From Vicia villosa (taxonomy: Eukaryota > Streptophyta > Magnoliopsida > Fabales > Fabaceae), in NCBI RefSeq assembly GCF_029867415.1, contig NC_081185.1:44834766-44898765 (forward strand): DNA of 64,000 nucleotides, written 5' to 3'. The notes under the pieces are model-generated. The model searched no databases and had not been told where the DNA came from. It saw only the letters and a list, made by a program, of their open reading frames with translations. Shown here piece after piece: positions 1-11,440 of the stretch (its first letter is position 1; every line of letters begins with the position of its first letter). Position numbers and translations under genes: made by a program.

Positions 1-269
1 ATAGTTCTTTCATTCAAGAGATTGTGAATACTTGCTTCATCCATGTAAGGTCCATCTCTTATGAAAAGAATATCCTTTTTGTCACTTTCGAAAAAATGTT
101 TGTGGTAGAATAGTAGAGATAACTTTCTAATAAGATGACAACTTGTCTCTTTTCTGTAAACGGAGATTATTTTTCGGCTTCAACCTTGACTTTGAACAAG
201 ACACACAAATTCAATCCATTTCCCTATTAGTTCCCCGAACTTCATAAGCTCTGACTTCCAATAGGGATA
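1..269 (+). mobile_element. Element A, LTR fragment left of the T1 insertion
   Basis: Part of the LTR of an Ogre-like element in + orientation. The segment and its continuation at 14435 match, in inverted orientation, the region around 61430-61720 of element D (for example GCTCTGACTTCCA followed by TAGGGATAT). Joining 269 to 14440 restores the uninterrupted version seen in D. The true LTR start lies left of the window. No ORF or gene is visible. Confidence 0.8.
265..269. repeat. Target-site duplication of T1 (left copy)
   Basis: GGATA, repeated at 14435-14439. The uninterrupted relative in D has a single GGATA followed by TGTAGGCATGAG, which confirms that this 5-bp direct repeat is the duplication made by the T1 insertion. 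Confidence 0.85.
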
Positions 270-1281
270 TATAACACCACCAAAACTATACTACTAAACA
301 AGGCATACATTTGCACATATCAGAGTAACAAGCATGCACCACATGAAGGTGTTACACACATTTTGAACCAAAAATAACACTTAAACATGCAATGGTCATC
401 TCCGAGTAACACGGAATTAAACAACATGCAAGCCACAAGCGGAATAATCATTTCATTAAATAAAAATGGTAAATTTGAATGATTCTCATACATCATTCAC
501 CATATCTCAACATCTCGGCTCAAAGGCTACTCATCAACAATATATCATATCTAAATATGAAATACGTATGAGCAAAACAATATCTCATAATATCAAAACA
601 TTGGTAATAAAAATAAACCCAAATCCCATGTGTTACATATGATTCGAGCAGAATATGACTACCTAGTCAAAACATGCTAAGGAGATCCAAAACTCCAAGC
701 TCAGCCTCTTCCGAAGCACCACTACACTTTGGAACCTGCGCGATGTCGAAATGACCATCATTTCAAACAGAAGGGTGATAATTCAAATTAATATAATAAA
801 CATAATAATGGGAAATGTAAATCACAACAAGAATACATTCCAAGAATTCATCACTCTTCGCATAAACATGCATCATATATAATATATCAAGATTCACATG
901 TTTATCTCACACGACATCGCTCCACAATTCAAGTAATTATATTCAATTACCCCAACCCTCAATTATATACTATTATGAAACAAAATTCAAGTATATAATA
1001 CCAATCACAACATCCACATATATGCATTTCCACCAAAATCGTTCCACATAATCATATCACAAAATCACACAACAACAACAATTCAAACCGACACATGCGA
1101 CTCAACTGTGACTCTATGCGATATGCATGTGGATCCCTCCGTTATCATTTCCGGCAAGCCGATTGTCCATCTCTTAGACTAGATAACCACCTCTAAGGCT
1201 CCATTTAACTTTAAGCTTTCAAAACCCATTCAACAAGCTTCCTTCTATCAAGAGGGTTGCGCAGTTTTCAACAGTGCACTA
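270..1281 (-). repeat. T1 3' LTR, part 1
   Basis: Starts TATAACACC, a decayed form of the usual TGTAACACC. From about 821 it aligns with the T1 5' LTR at 12686 onwards (CACAACAAGAATACATTCC in both). Relative to that copy it lacks about 0.47 kb corresponding to 13100-13570. It stops at 1281, where T2 is inserted; the last five bases are the T2 target duplication. AT-rich, no genes. Confidence 0.85.
1277..1281. repeat. Target-site duplication of T2 (left copy)
   Basis: CACTA, matching CGCTA at 8658-8662 with one C/G to T/A transition at a CpG, the expected decay of a methylated site. The uninterrupted T1 5' LTR near 13600-13640 shows the same neighbourhood without an insertion. Confidence 0.7.
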
Positions 1282-2178
1282 TGTAACACCCTAAATCACC
1301 CCACATAATTACAGGAAATTAATAGTAATCAAAATAGAAATTCAAAAAGACATTCAGGATGCTACACTCAAAATTACACTAAAGCTCATAAAGTGGATAC
1401 ACAACACATAACACCAATTCATCATGTATGAAATTCTTTTCTTTTAATCGCAGTGGAAAATATTAGTATGAATCATTCTTAATTTTTCAGCATCAAACTT
1501 AAAACATAAATTGACAACATCGTCTTCAAAATAAATACCCACATGAAATACTAATGGAAAATTCAGCAACGGAGTTTTATACAGTTTCACTCCCAAAGAC
1601 AACAAAACAAACGCGAAACCCCCAAGTGGTACGTATCAGAGCGACACCGACCCAACTAAGAAAAGCAAGGCAATTCCTCAGCTAAACGCCACTTCAAGCT
1701 ACTGAAGATTATCTACACGTTACCAATATGAAAGTAACAATCAAACAGAAGGGGTGAGATATAACATTATAAATGGAAGTATAATAATGAGCATATCGAA
1801 ATACAAGTTCACATGATCATACTCCATGTTATTTCATTCATTCACTTCATTCGTCATAAAAAATTCCAATATACCATCACATATACACTCACATCAAGAA
1901 TCACAATTATCAAATCAATAGTAATCACAATGGTAATGCAATGAGACACACTTCCTAATATGCATGTGGTACCCAGGGCATCAGCCCACATCACTTTTCC
2001 AATTGAGGCACAATCAAGCCGAAAGCCCACGTCACTTTGCCAATTTAGGCCATGTCATCGTCGTAATAAATGCAAAGAATGCAACGTCTACATGTAACAA
2101 CATGACAATGCAACGCAAGAACACCAAAGTAACACAGTAATTTAATAAAGGTAATTAAATACAAAACGGGACGTTATA
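1282..2178 (-). repeat. T2 3' LTR (with internal deletion)
   Basis: Begins TGTAACACCCTAAATCACC and matches 6691 onwards for about 0.84 kb, then jumps to the last ~70 bp of the other LTR. The junction lies in GCAAGAACACCAAAG near 2117 and shares a short AGAA stretch with both edges of the missing segment, suggesting a microhomology deletion of about 1.07 kb. The inner end reads GTTATA, so the terminal TG of the LTR has decayed to TA. Confidence 0.9.
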
Positions 2179-2192
2179 ACTCTCCCTCACTT
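2179..2192 (-). promoter_or_regulatory. T2 polypurine tract
   Basis: Reads AAGTGAGGGAGAGT on the minus strand directly before the 3' LTR. This is the expected plus-strand primer for reverse transcription, and the same motif precedes the 3' LTRs of T1 and T3. Confidence 0.85.
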
Positions 2193-2450
2193 AGAATATT
2201 TTTGTCCTAAAAAATTTACCTGATTCAAACAACTCAGGATAGGACTCCCGCATTTTGCTTTCCAACTCCCATGGCATGCTTTCTCCAGCAACTCCTGACC
2301 AAACTACCTTCACCAAGGCAATCTCCTTGCCTCTTAAAGTCTTCATTTCATGATCCGTGATCCATATAGGAATCATCTCCGCAGTGAGATTATCTCGTAC
2401 TTGCACATCATCCATATGAATCACGTGAGATGGATCTGAAATGTACTTCC
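2191..2450 (-). pseudogene. T2 chromodomain (C-terminal end of pol)
   Basis: Translation shows a Tekay-type integrase tail chromodomain: a stretch with LRGKEIALVKVVW, then a segment ending WELESKMRESYPELF, the usual aromatic-rich chromodomain ending. In this family it is thought to guide integration to heterochromatin through histone marks. It is out of frame with the integrase upstream, so it is a remnant. The stop lies just before the polypurine tract. Confidence 0.8.
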
Positions 2451-3712
2451 GGAGTTATGACACATGAAACACGTCATGCAAATTCGAACGATTAGGCGGT
2501 AAATCCGCCCTATAAGCAACATTTCCAACTCTGTCCGAAATCTGATACGGACCAATAAAACTAGGAGTGAGCTTCTAGACTTCAATACTCGCCAAACACC
2601 GGTCACAGGCGTGACTATGAAAAACACATGATCACCTGCTTGAAATTCTAAATCTTTCCTTTGCTTGTCATGGTAACTCTTTTGTCTACTTTGAGAAGTT
2701 TTCATCTTCTCTCGAATCAACTTCATCTTCTCGGTAGTCTCTCGAATAATTTCCTGTCCAAGTACTACACTTTCCCCAGATTCATGCCAACATAGCGGAG
2801 TCCGACATCTTCGACCATACAACGCTTCAAAAGGTGCCATCCCAATACTAGAATGACAACTGTTATTATAAGTGAATTCAATCAATGGAAGATAAGTATC
2901 CCACAAACCTCCCTGCTCAAGAACACACGCTCTCAACAAATCCTCCAACGACTGAATAGTCCTCTCTGTCCGACCATCCGTCTGAGGGTGATACGCCGAA
3001 CTCAACTTTAACTTAGAACCCAACGGCTCTTACAAACTCTTCCAAAAATCAGAAGTGAACCTCAGATCTCTATCCGAAATAATACATAAAGGAATACCAT
3101 GCAGCTTTACAATTACTCTAGTATAAATCTCCGCCAACTTTGATACTGGATAAGTGATGTTAATAAGGATAAAATGAGTCGACATTGTAAGTCTATCAAT
3201 AATCACCCAAATCGAATCATGTCCCCTTGAAGTATTAGGTAGTCCTGTCACAAAGTCCATTGAAATGCTATCTCACTTCCATTCTTGAACTTTCAAAGGT
3301 TGCATAAATCCTACAGGCTTCTGATGTTCAACTTTCGATTTCTGGAAAGTTAAACATGCATAAACAAACTACACTACATCACGCTTCATCCCGGACTACC
3401 AAAACAATTCTTCAAATCTTGATACATATTAGTAGCTCCCGGATGAATACTCAAATTGCTTCTATGACTTTCCTCAAGAATCATTCCTTTCATCTCCGCA
3501 ACCTCAAGAATACAAATTCGATTGCGAAATCTCAAAACACCCTGCGCATCCAACTTGAATTCTTTATTCTTAGACTGATCAATTCCAATCATTGAATCTA
3601 CTAGTTTCACGTCTAACTTTTGAGCTTCTTTGATGTTGTCTAGAAACACGTTATTAATCTTCAGCATTCGCAACATAACACTCTTGGGTGTCAATTCACA
3701 TACCAAACTCAT
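2421..3712 (-). pseudogene. T2 integrase (broken)
   Basis: Two frames carry integrase pieces. One near 3030-3260 has MDFVTGLPNTSRGHDSIWVI with the first catalytic Asp, followed by IIDR. The next (2421-3023) has the conserved [20 protein letters not shown] with the catalytic Glu, followed by WDTYLPLIEFTYNNSCHSSIG. An N-terminal piece (3386-3712) holds the pre-integrase zinc-finger region, including a histidine-rich SHRSNLSIHPGATNMY. Frameshifts near 3020 and a stop near 3385 separate them. Function in the parent element: joining cDNA to host DNA. Confidence 0.88.
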
Positions 3713-3721
3713 GTCTCTGAA

Positions 3722-4306
3722 TTATTTGATCAATTCCAACTCTTTGACCATCATTGCTGACATATGCAAGGTCTTCTGACTCAAAACATTTGCTACGACA
3801 TTAGCCTTACCAGGATGGTAATTCAAACCGAAATCATAATCCTTCAATAGTTCCAGCCACCTGCGCTGTCTCATATTCAGTTCTTTCTGATCAAATAGAT
3901 ACTTTAAACTCTTATGGTCACTAAATACTTCAAATCTAGAACCATAAAGATAATTCCTCCAAATCTTCAGCACAAAAACAACTGCAACCAGTTCCAAATC
4001 ATGTGTGGGATAATTCTTTTCATGAATTCTCAACTGCCTTGACGCATAAGCAAATACCTTCTCATTTTGCATAAGTACACCTCCTAAACCCATTTTAGAA
4101 GCATCACAATATACCACAAAAGATTCTCCCGGATTAGGTAATGTCAAAACCGGAGCTGACGTCAATCTCTTCTTCAATTCGGTAAAACTTTCTTCGCATT
4201 GAATGTCCCATACAAAATCCTTACCCTTACAAGTTAACTTAGTCAACGAAAGTGCCAACTTAGAAAATCCTTCGATTAACCTTCTATAGTAACTAGCTAA
4301 TCCCAT
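3722..4306 (-). pseudogene. T2 RNase H domain
   Basis: The 194-residue open segment carries the RT connection and the Gypsy RNase [19 protein letters not shown] with the first catalytic Asp, [19 protein letters not shown] with the Glu, [18 protein letters not shown] with the second Asp, and the family signature [22 protein letters not shown] ending in VVANVLSQ, where the family normally has VADALSR. That change may abolish activity. A stop separates it from the RT segment upstream. Confidence 0.9.
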
Positions 4307-4342
4307 AAAGCTTCTAATGTCCGTAGCTGACTTTGGAGTTTC

Positions 4343-5106
4343 CTATTGCAACACCGCATCTACTTTCGATGGATCCATGACAATGCCACTACCTGAAATA
4401 ACATGACCAAGAAAACTCACCTCCTTTAGCCAAAATTCAAAATTGGACAAATTTGCATACAACTTCCTTTCCTTCAACACTTGCAACACTAGCCTCAAGT
4501 GCTTTGTATGCTCTTCATCTGATTTAGAGTAAATCAAACTGTCATCAATAAACACCATTACAAACCGATCTAGATAATCATGAAAGATACGGTTCATGTA
4601 TTCCATAAAAACTCTCGGTGCATTAGTAACACCGAAGGCATCACTAAATACTCTTAATGTCCATATCGTGTTCTGAAAGTCGTCTTCTAAATATCTTCAT
4701 CTTTCACCCTAATCTGATTGTAACCCGACCTCAAATCAATCTTGCTAAATACACTAGCACCCACCAATTGATCCATCAAGTCATCTATTCTTAGGGGTTG
4801 ATATTTGTTCTTAATTGTTACTTTATCCAGCTTTCGGTAATCAACACATAACCTCATACTTCTGTCTTTCTTCTTTACTAGCAACAGTGGAGCTGCCCAC
4901 AGTGATGCACTTGGTCTCACAAACTTCTTTTCAAGCATGTCTTCCAACTGCTTCTTTAATTCCGCCAATTCAGATGCAGACATCCTGTACGGTCCCATAG
5001 AGACATGTCTGGTACCAGGTGCAAGATCAATAGCGAATTCAACTTCTCTTTCTGGCGGAACATTAAGAATTTCATAAGGGAAAACTTCAGGAAATTCATG
5101 TAACAC
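4343..5106 (-). pseudogene. T2 reverse transcriptase (broken)
   Basis: Two segments. The first (4687-5106) has [10 protein letters not shown], the [20 protein letters not shown] block, [20 protein letters not shown] and [15 protein letters not shown], with the first catalytic Asp in the KID motif. The second (4343-4606) has the active-site box [11 protein letters not shown], in place of the usual F/YIDDILVYS, then [12 protein letters not shown] stop and frameshift between 4606 and 4690 interrupt the FGVTNAP region. This is the polymerase of the parent element and is inactive here. Confidence 0.9.
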
Positions 5107-6574
5107 TTACAGCTCCTCAATTATAGCTTTATTCTCCACTGAAAATGACGCCATCAACGAGAACATCATAGTCTCTTCTACTTGGATCAATTGTCGCAAC
5201 TATCTAGTAGACAATAAACTATCTCCCTCCTCTTCAGGAGTAGAAAATCTCACAGACTTGTCATAATAGTTAATATGAAAATATTTATACTCTAACCAAT
5301 TCGTACCTAAGATCACATCTAACCACTTAACGGCAGACAAATCAAATCAACAACAAAGTCTCTGTTGAATATCGATAAGGGACAATTTAAACATACAAGA
5401 GATGTTGTCATCGATCCCTTAGCTGGAAGATCGACAACCATCTCTACATTCATAGAGGACAACTCAAGATTCAACTTTTTCACAGTCAGCAACAATAAAA
5501 CAATTTGTAGCACCAATATCAATAATAGTGATTGAAGGAATACTATTAATGAAGGATGTACCTCTAATAAGTCTGTCCTCATTGGTTGTTTGAGTCCCAT
5601 CCAAAGTGAACACTTTTCCACCAAGCCGCTCCCTCTTCGGCTTCTAACATTGAGTACTAATGTGTCCTTCCTCGTTCCAGTTGAAACATATAACCTCTCT
5701 ATGCTTACAATCCACTGTCTCATGCCCAAACTTACCACGACGGAAACACCTCATCGCTTCAGCAGTACACATGTTACTTTTATGCCTAGCTTTCCCACAT
5801 TTGAAGCACACAATACCAGTAGGAGCATCTCCCCCACTAGTTCTCTAACCCTGAGCAGCTTTCTGTTTACCTTTCCCAGCTGGAGCATCGTAGGGCTTAA
5901 CACGATTTTGTTGGTGTTTACCCCTATTCTCAATGACAGCCTTGTAATGAGCATTATTATCCTCCTCATAAATTCTACAACTATCAACCAAATCAGCGAA
6001 GAAACGAATCTTCTAGTATTCAATTGCCTTCTTCATCTTAGAGTGCAACCCATTCTCAAACTTGATGCACTTCGAAAACTCACCAGTTGGTCCATCATAT
6101 TGTGGATAAAACTTAGCAAACTCACCAAATTTTACAACATAAGCAGTAACCGACATACTTCCTTGCTTCAGCTTGAGGAACTCAATTTCCTTCTTGCCGC
6201 GAACATCCTTAGGATAATATTTCCTCAGGAACTCCCTACGAAACACAACCCAAGTGATATCTTCATCCTGCAGATTCCAACCTCTAGCAAGTCTTTAGCC
6301 ACCAGTCACCAGCCTCAACTGCTAGTGTATGAGTCCTATAAGGAACCTTCTACGCTGGAGTGCAGTCCATCACACGTAAGATTATCTCAATCTCCTTTAA
6401 CCAAGTCAACACTCCATCAGGATAATTCATACCCTTGAAGGTAGGCGGATTCTCCCTCTGGAAAGTCGCCAATCTTTTAGACGCAGCATTCTCATCAGTG
6501 TTCGGCTGATTCTACATAGCTTGAGCCATAGCTTTCAAAGTAGCAGAAATTGCAATGTCATTCCTTCCAGCCAT
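5107..6574 (-). pseudogene. T2 gag and protease (broken)
   Basis: Gag probably began at the minus-strand ATG at 6574, where MAGRNDIAI matches the start typical of Tekay gag. Downstream pieces include FQRENPPTFKGMNYP and YYPKDVRGKKEIEFLKLKQGSMSV. A protease remnant near 5500 reads IIDIGATNCFI in place of the active-site DTGATHSFI, so the catalytic Asp is kept but the motif is altered. Several stops and frame changes break the region. Confidence 0.85.
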
Positions 6575-6675
6575 CTTAACTTTTTACTAAAACATAACAA
6601 CAGTTAGAACTAAGTAATAATACTCGATTGTTAAACAACACAACGACTCGATAACTTGGTCGGACGGACCGACCT

Positions 6676-6687
6676 GCTCTGATACCA
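6676..6687 (-). promoter_or_regulatory. T2 primer binding site (tRNA-iMet type)
   Basis: Reads TGGTATCAGAGC on the minus strand, the classical complement of the initiator tRNA-Met 3' end, starting three bases from the end of the 5' LTR (which ends ...GGTTGTTACA on that strand). It defines the element's orientation and the LTR edge at 6691. Confidence 0.95.
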
Positions 6688-6690
6688 AAT

Positions 6691-8657
6691 TGTAACAACC
6701 TAAATCGCCCCACGTAATTAAATGAAATTAATAGTAATCAAAATATAATTTCAAAAAGACATTCAGAATGCTACCCTCAAAATTACACAAAAGCTCATGA
6801 AGTGGATACGCAACACATAACACCAATTCATCATGTCTGAAATTCTTTTCTTTTAATCGCAGCGAAAAATATTAGTATGAATCATTCGCAAATTTTCACC
6901 ATCAAACTTAAAACATAAATTGACAACACCGTCTTCAAAATAAATACCAACATGAAATACTAATGGAAAATTCAGCAACGAAGTTTTATACAGTTTCACA
7001 CCCAAAGACAACAACACAAATGCGAAACCCCTAAGTGTTACATATCAGAGCGACACCGACCCAACTATACAAAGCAAGGAGATTCCTCAACTAAACGCCA
7101 CTTCAAGCTACTGCGGATTATCTGCACGTTACCAATATGAAGGTAACATTCAAATAGAAGGGGTGAGATATCATAACATTATAAACGGAAGTACAATAAT
7201 GAGCAGATCAAAATACAAGTTCACATGATCATAATCCATGTTATTTCATTCATTCACTTCATTTGTCATAAAATATTCGAATATACCATCACATATACAC
7301 TCACATCAAGAATTATAATTACAAATCATTAGTAATCACAATGGTAATGCAATGAGACACACTTCCTAATATGCAAGTGGTACCCAGGGCATCAGCCCAC
7401 ACCACTTTACCAATTGAGGCACAGTCGAGCCGAAGCCCACGTCATTTTGCCAATTTAGGCCACGTCGTCATCGTAATAAATGCAAAGTATGCAACATCTA
7501 CATGTAACAACATAACAATGCAACACAAGAAATACACCACATCATTGCCAATTCGGCTAACAACAGTTGGTTGTACTATGAAACAACCTGCAAATCATCT
7601 TCGTACATAATTAAACACCAACGTCATTATCAACCACGACACTTCAAGTACAATATATACAACATTCACACACATCGTATCTCCACCCATAAAATATTAA
7701 GCTACTGTCATCAAACTGATTTTTATATTTAGAAAATAGTTTTAGATTTCTAATGGTCCAAACGGCGCGTCAAACGGACACCCGAGGCAAAAGTTATGAC
7801 TTTTTGAAGTTTTAGAAAAAAATATCCCTTTTTACTTAGTGGTACCCGGTTCCCCTATTTGGGAACCCGGTTCCCCATGTTCAAAATGCAATTCTTACGC
7901 CACAGAAAGTCTGGGAACTCGGTTCCCTTATTTGGGGAAACAGTTCCCTATAGCAGACCTAAAAATTATTGTTTTTGCTGCTACGACCTTTACCCCCCAA
8001 AACCCCAAAAACCCATATTTTCTCCATAGGAAAAATCACCAATAATCATAGCTTTTCAATGCAATTGCCAACATCATAATCAACAAACCCCAAAAGATTC
8101 ATAAAACAAATAATATGAACTCATGGCATACATTTCATAGAACCTAATAAGGTTAGAACCCCACCATTATACAACCCTTTATAAGGTTAGAACCCCACCC
8201 TTATCAGGTTTGGTGATTCTAAACCTTCAACCAATAAATTCCTTCATTCTAGGTTGTACTCTCTTCTCTTCTCTTCTCCTCGTTCTCTCTATTATTCTGT
8301 TTTCATGATCGATCGGAAAACAAAACCTCAAACCCTTGAATTTACCTCTTCTAACCCTTGGATCCTTAAATCAACATCTCCATAATACCCTCCTCATAAA
8401 ATGTTAATTAATTCTTTAAAATAGCATTATTTATTTTATTATACTAATAACATTAATATTAATACTAATTTTTTCTAGTTATCTCACTACACCATATTAT
8501 TCTACTCTTTTGATTTACACCCTTAAGGTCTCAATATCCTTATTTTCTAAGTCAACTATTTCTCACAACAATCACACCCGACATCCCCAAACACACAGAA
8601 CACCAAAGTAACACATTAATTTAATAAAGGTAATTATATACAAAATAGGGAATTACA
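6691..8657 (-). repeat. T2 5' LTR (full-length copy)
   Basis: Runs from TGTAACAACCTAAATCGCC to GGGAATTACA, 1967 bp. It contains the ~1.07 kb missing from the other LTR (about 7540-8585), including repeated GGTTCCC/GGGAACC inverted repeats (7847-7950), two copies of TATAAGGTTAGAACCCCAC (8145-8210) and a CT-rich stretch near 8260-8295. No ORF looks real. A TATA box could not be assigned with confidence. Confidence 0.9.
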
Positions 8658-9480
8658 CGCTACGCGCACTACACCTGCGCGACGCGCCCTCTGCGAATTC
8701 TGCAAAAATACTTATGCGTTGACAATAACCCATTTTATCCCCCATTTCACCCAAAATCATTTCTAATTAAGATTTTATCAAGAATTTCATGCTTATATCA
8801 TATATACATCGCATATAATCAATGATAAACATCAAAACATAACTCATAAATAAAATTCATAGATTCTATCATAATCTCCAAAGTTAGGGTTTCACATAAT
8901 CAACATACATACATTAAATCATATGCTATCTTCATACCCACTCTTAGAATTATACATATAATCATTAATACAAGTTAGATTTCACACAATTTATGGATTA
9001 ACATACCAATTTCACAACAAAACTCATGAAATAGAAATCTCCCAATCTAAAATCATGCATTTTCTAACTCAATCATCATTACCCACTTATATCTACTTAT
9101 AATCACTTGGATTCACACCCTTACCTTGAATTCTCTAGTCCTTCCTCTTCAAGAATCACTCTCTTTTCTCTTTTCTTCTCTTCTAGCCCCTTTTATCTTC
9201 TTTTCTCTTTTCTTTACTAAGTGATAGTATTAGGTATAATCCTATATCTTACTAACTCTTTTTAGCTAAATGGGCTTAACCCACCCAATTATATATTCTC
9301 ATTAATTAAGCCCATTACTAGATATATACTAGTATTCACATACGCACTTAAATAATTAAATTACACACATATTCAATTAATCACCAAAACATAACAAATA
9401 ATTAATTATCACACAAATAATAATTAATAACATAAACACTAAATAATTAAATAAGGAAATAAAAAAATCGGGTCGTTACA
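8658..9480 (-). repeat. T1 3' LTR, part 2
   Basis: Continuation of the T1 LTR after T2. It starts with the CGCTA target duplication and a CpG-dense stretch (CTGCGCGACGCGCCC), then follows the T1 5' LTR from about 13620 to its end. It contains a CT-rich tract at 9145-9215. It ends TCGGGTCGTTACA, i.e. TGTAACGACCC on the coding strand, directly before the polypurine tract. Confidence 0.88.
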
Positions 9481-9494
9481 ACTTTCCTCCACTT
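9481..9494 (-). promoter_or_regulatory. T1 polypurine tract
   Basis: AAGTGGAGGAAAGT on the minus strand, abutting the 3' LTR. It is followed upstream on the coding strand by a segment nearly identical to that of T2 (GGTAAATTTTTTAGGACGAA). Confidence 0.85.
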
Positions 9495-10690
9495 AAAAGA
9501 TTTTCGTCCTAAAAAATTTACCTCAAGTAAATAAATCGGGGTAAGAATCTTTCATCTTGCTCTCAAGCTCCTACGTCACATTTCCTCCGGCCGTTGCACC
9601 TCAAACGACCTTCACCAAAGCAATCTCTTTACCTAGGAGTTTTTTCACCTCTCTATCTTCTATCCGCATAGGTAATGCCTCCACAGTCAAATTATCTCTA
9701 ACCTCAACATCATCTAATTGGACAAAATGCGAAGGATCCGCAATATATCTCCTCAACTGAGGCAGGTGAAACACATCATGAAGGTTAGCTAGTGACGACG
9801 GTAACACAATCCGATATGCCACCTCACCTACCCTTTCGGTAATCTGATACAGAGAAATAAAATGCAGCATCAACTTACGCGACTTCAAAGCTCTACCAAC
9901 ACCCGTTACTGGAGTAACTCTCAAAAACACATGATCATCCTTTTCAAACTCAAGTGCTTTTTTCCTCTTATCATAGTAACTCTTTTGATGACTCTGAGAA
10001 ATCTTCATCTTTTCTCTAATTAACTTAATCTTATCAGTATACTCTTGAATGATCTCAGGTCCAACTATATCACTCTTTCTAGATTCATACCAACATAAAG
10101 GAGTCCTACACCTTCGACCATACAAAGCTTCAAAAGGTACCATTCCAATACTATAATGGAAACTGTTATTAAAGGTGAACTCAATCAATGACAAATAACT
10201 ATCCCAAGCTCCTCCTTGTTCCAAAACACAAACCCTCAAAAGATCCTCAAGCGAATGAATCGTCCTCTCAGTCTAACCATTAGTTTGCGGATGATAAGCC
10301 GAACTCAAATGCAATTTAGTACCCAAAGCACTTTGCAAACCTTCCCAAAATCTAGAAGTAAATCTCGGATCTCTATCCGAAACAATACTCGACGGAATAC
10401 CATACAAACTCACAATCTTCTCAATGTACAACTTTGCAAGCCTCTCCATCAGATAATCCATCCTATTCAGAATAAAGTGAGCATATTTCATCAATTTATC
10501 CATAATAACACAAATTGCTTCACAATTACTCAACATTCTCGGCAAACCCGAAATGAAATCCATAGAAAATGCTATCCCACTTCCACTCAGGAATGGATAA
10601 CGGTTGCATCACACCAGATGGTTTCTGATGTTCAATCTTGGACTTCTAACAAATCAAACAGGAATACACAAAATACGATGACTAATGAAA
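9495..10690 (-). pseudogene. T1 integrase and chromodomain (broken)
   Basis: The open segment 9601-10239 contains WDSYLSLIEFTFNNSFHYSIG, the FEALYGRRCRTPLCW block, DHVFLRVTPVTGVGRALKSRKL and a chromodomain start (EVKKLLGKEIALVKVV). The core at 10273-10563 has [14 protein letters not shown] and [20 protein letters not shown], then [13 protein letters not shown]. Near 10600-10690 only the end of the zinc region remains (KSIEHQKPSG-like), where the sequence jumps into RT. The integrase N-terminal zinc finger is therefore lost by deletion, and stops break the rest. Confidence 0.87.
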
Positions 10691-11440
10691 CTCACTTCCT
10701 TCAACCAAAATCCGCACTTAGAAAGTTTCACAAACAACTTCTTCTCTTTCAACACAGGTAAAACAATCCTCAAATGCTCACCATGATCGTCTTCACTCTT
10801 GGAATAGATCTAAATATCATCGATAAACACAACCACAAACTTATCAAGATATTAATGAAAAATTATATTCATATACTCCATGAATACACCAGGTGCATTA
10901 GTCACACCGAAAGGCATAACAAAATACTTATACTGTCCATACCTCATTCTAAAAGCGGTTTTCTGAATATCCCCCGTCTTCACATGAATCTAATGATACC
11001 TAGATCTCAATCTTGCTAAACACACAAGCTCCAACCAACTGATCCATCAAATCATCAATCCTTGGAAGTTTATACTTGTTCTTAATTGTCACTTTTTTCA
11101 GCTGTCTATAATCAACACAAAGTCTCATAGAACCTTCCTTCTTCATAACCAACAAAACAGGCGCACCCCACGGTGACACACTTTGACGAATAAACTTCTT
11201 CTCAAGTAAATCCTCAAGTTGACTCTTCAACTCTTTCAACTAAGAAGCAGACATCCGATACGGAGCCATCAAAATAGGACTAGTTCCAGGAACTAAATCA
11301 ATCGAAAACTCCACTCCACGTTCCGGCGGTAAATCAATTACATCTTCAGGAAATATCTCCGTAAAATCATGAACTATTAGCATAAGCATCCAAGGTCGCC
11401 AACAACATAAACATCGTCGCACCGTCTTGCACCGACTCAT
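10691..11440 (-). pseudogene. T1 reverse transcriptase (truncated)
   Basis: RT blocks are visible in order: [62 protein letters not shown] and [18 protein letters not shown]. The palm and thumb follow with several stops (10760-10990), ending in a KEVSF motif near 10690. The rest of RT and all RNase H are missing because the next bases belong to integrase. A large internal deletion is the simplest reading. Confidence 0.87.

Larger units (their letters stand above)
1282..8657 (-). mobile_element. T2: Tekay/Del-type chromovirus nested in the T1 LTR
   Basis: Minus-strand Ty3/Gypsy element with LTRs at 1282-2178 and 6691-8657, an iMet-type primer site, a polypurine tract and a gag-pol region in the order gag, protease, RT, RNase H, integrase, chromodomain. 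All domains are recognisable but broken by stops and frameshifts, so this copy is inactive. The LTRs differ in length (897 against 1967 bp) through one internal deletion. The C-terminal chromodomain and primer site assign it to the Tekay clade of chromoviruses. Confidence 0.92.

Noticed and set aside
5590..6438. 282-codon ORF on the + strand
   Set aside because: It is an antisense shadow of T2 gag.
7847..7950. GGTTCCC/GGGAACC inverted repeats in the T2 LTR as another co-varying hairpin array
   Set aside because: The arms are constant apart from one decayed copy, so there is no compensatory change.
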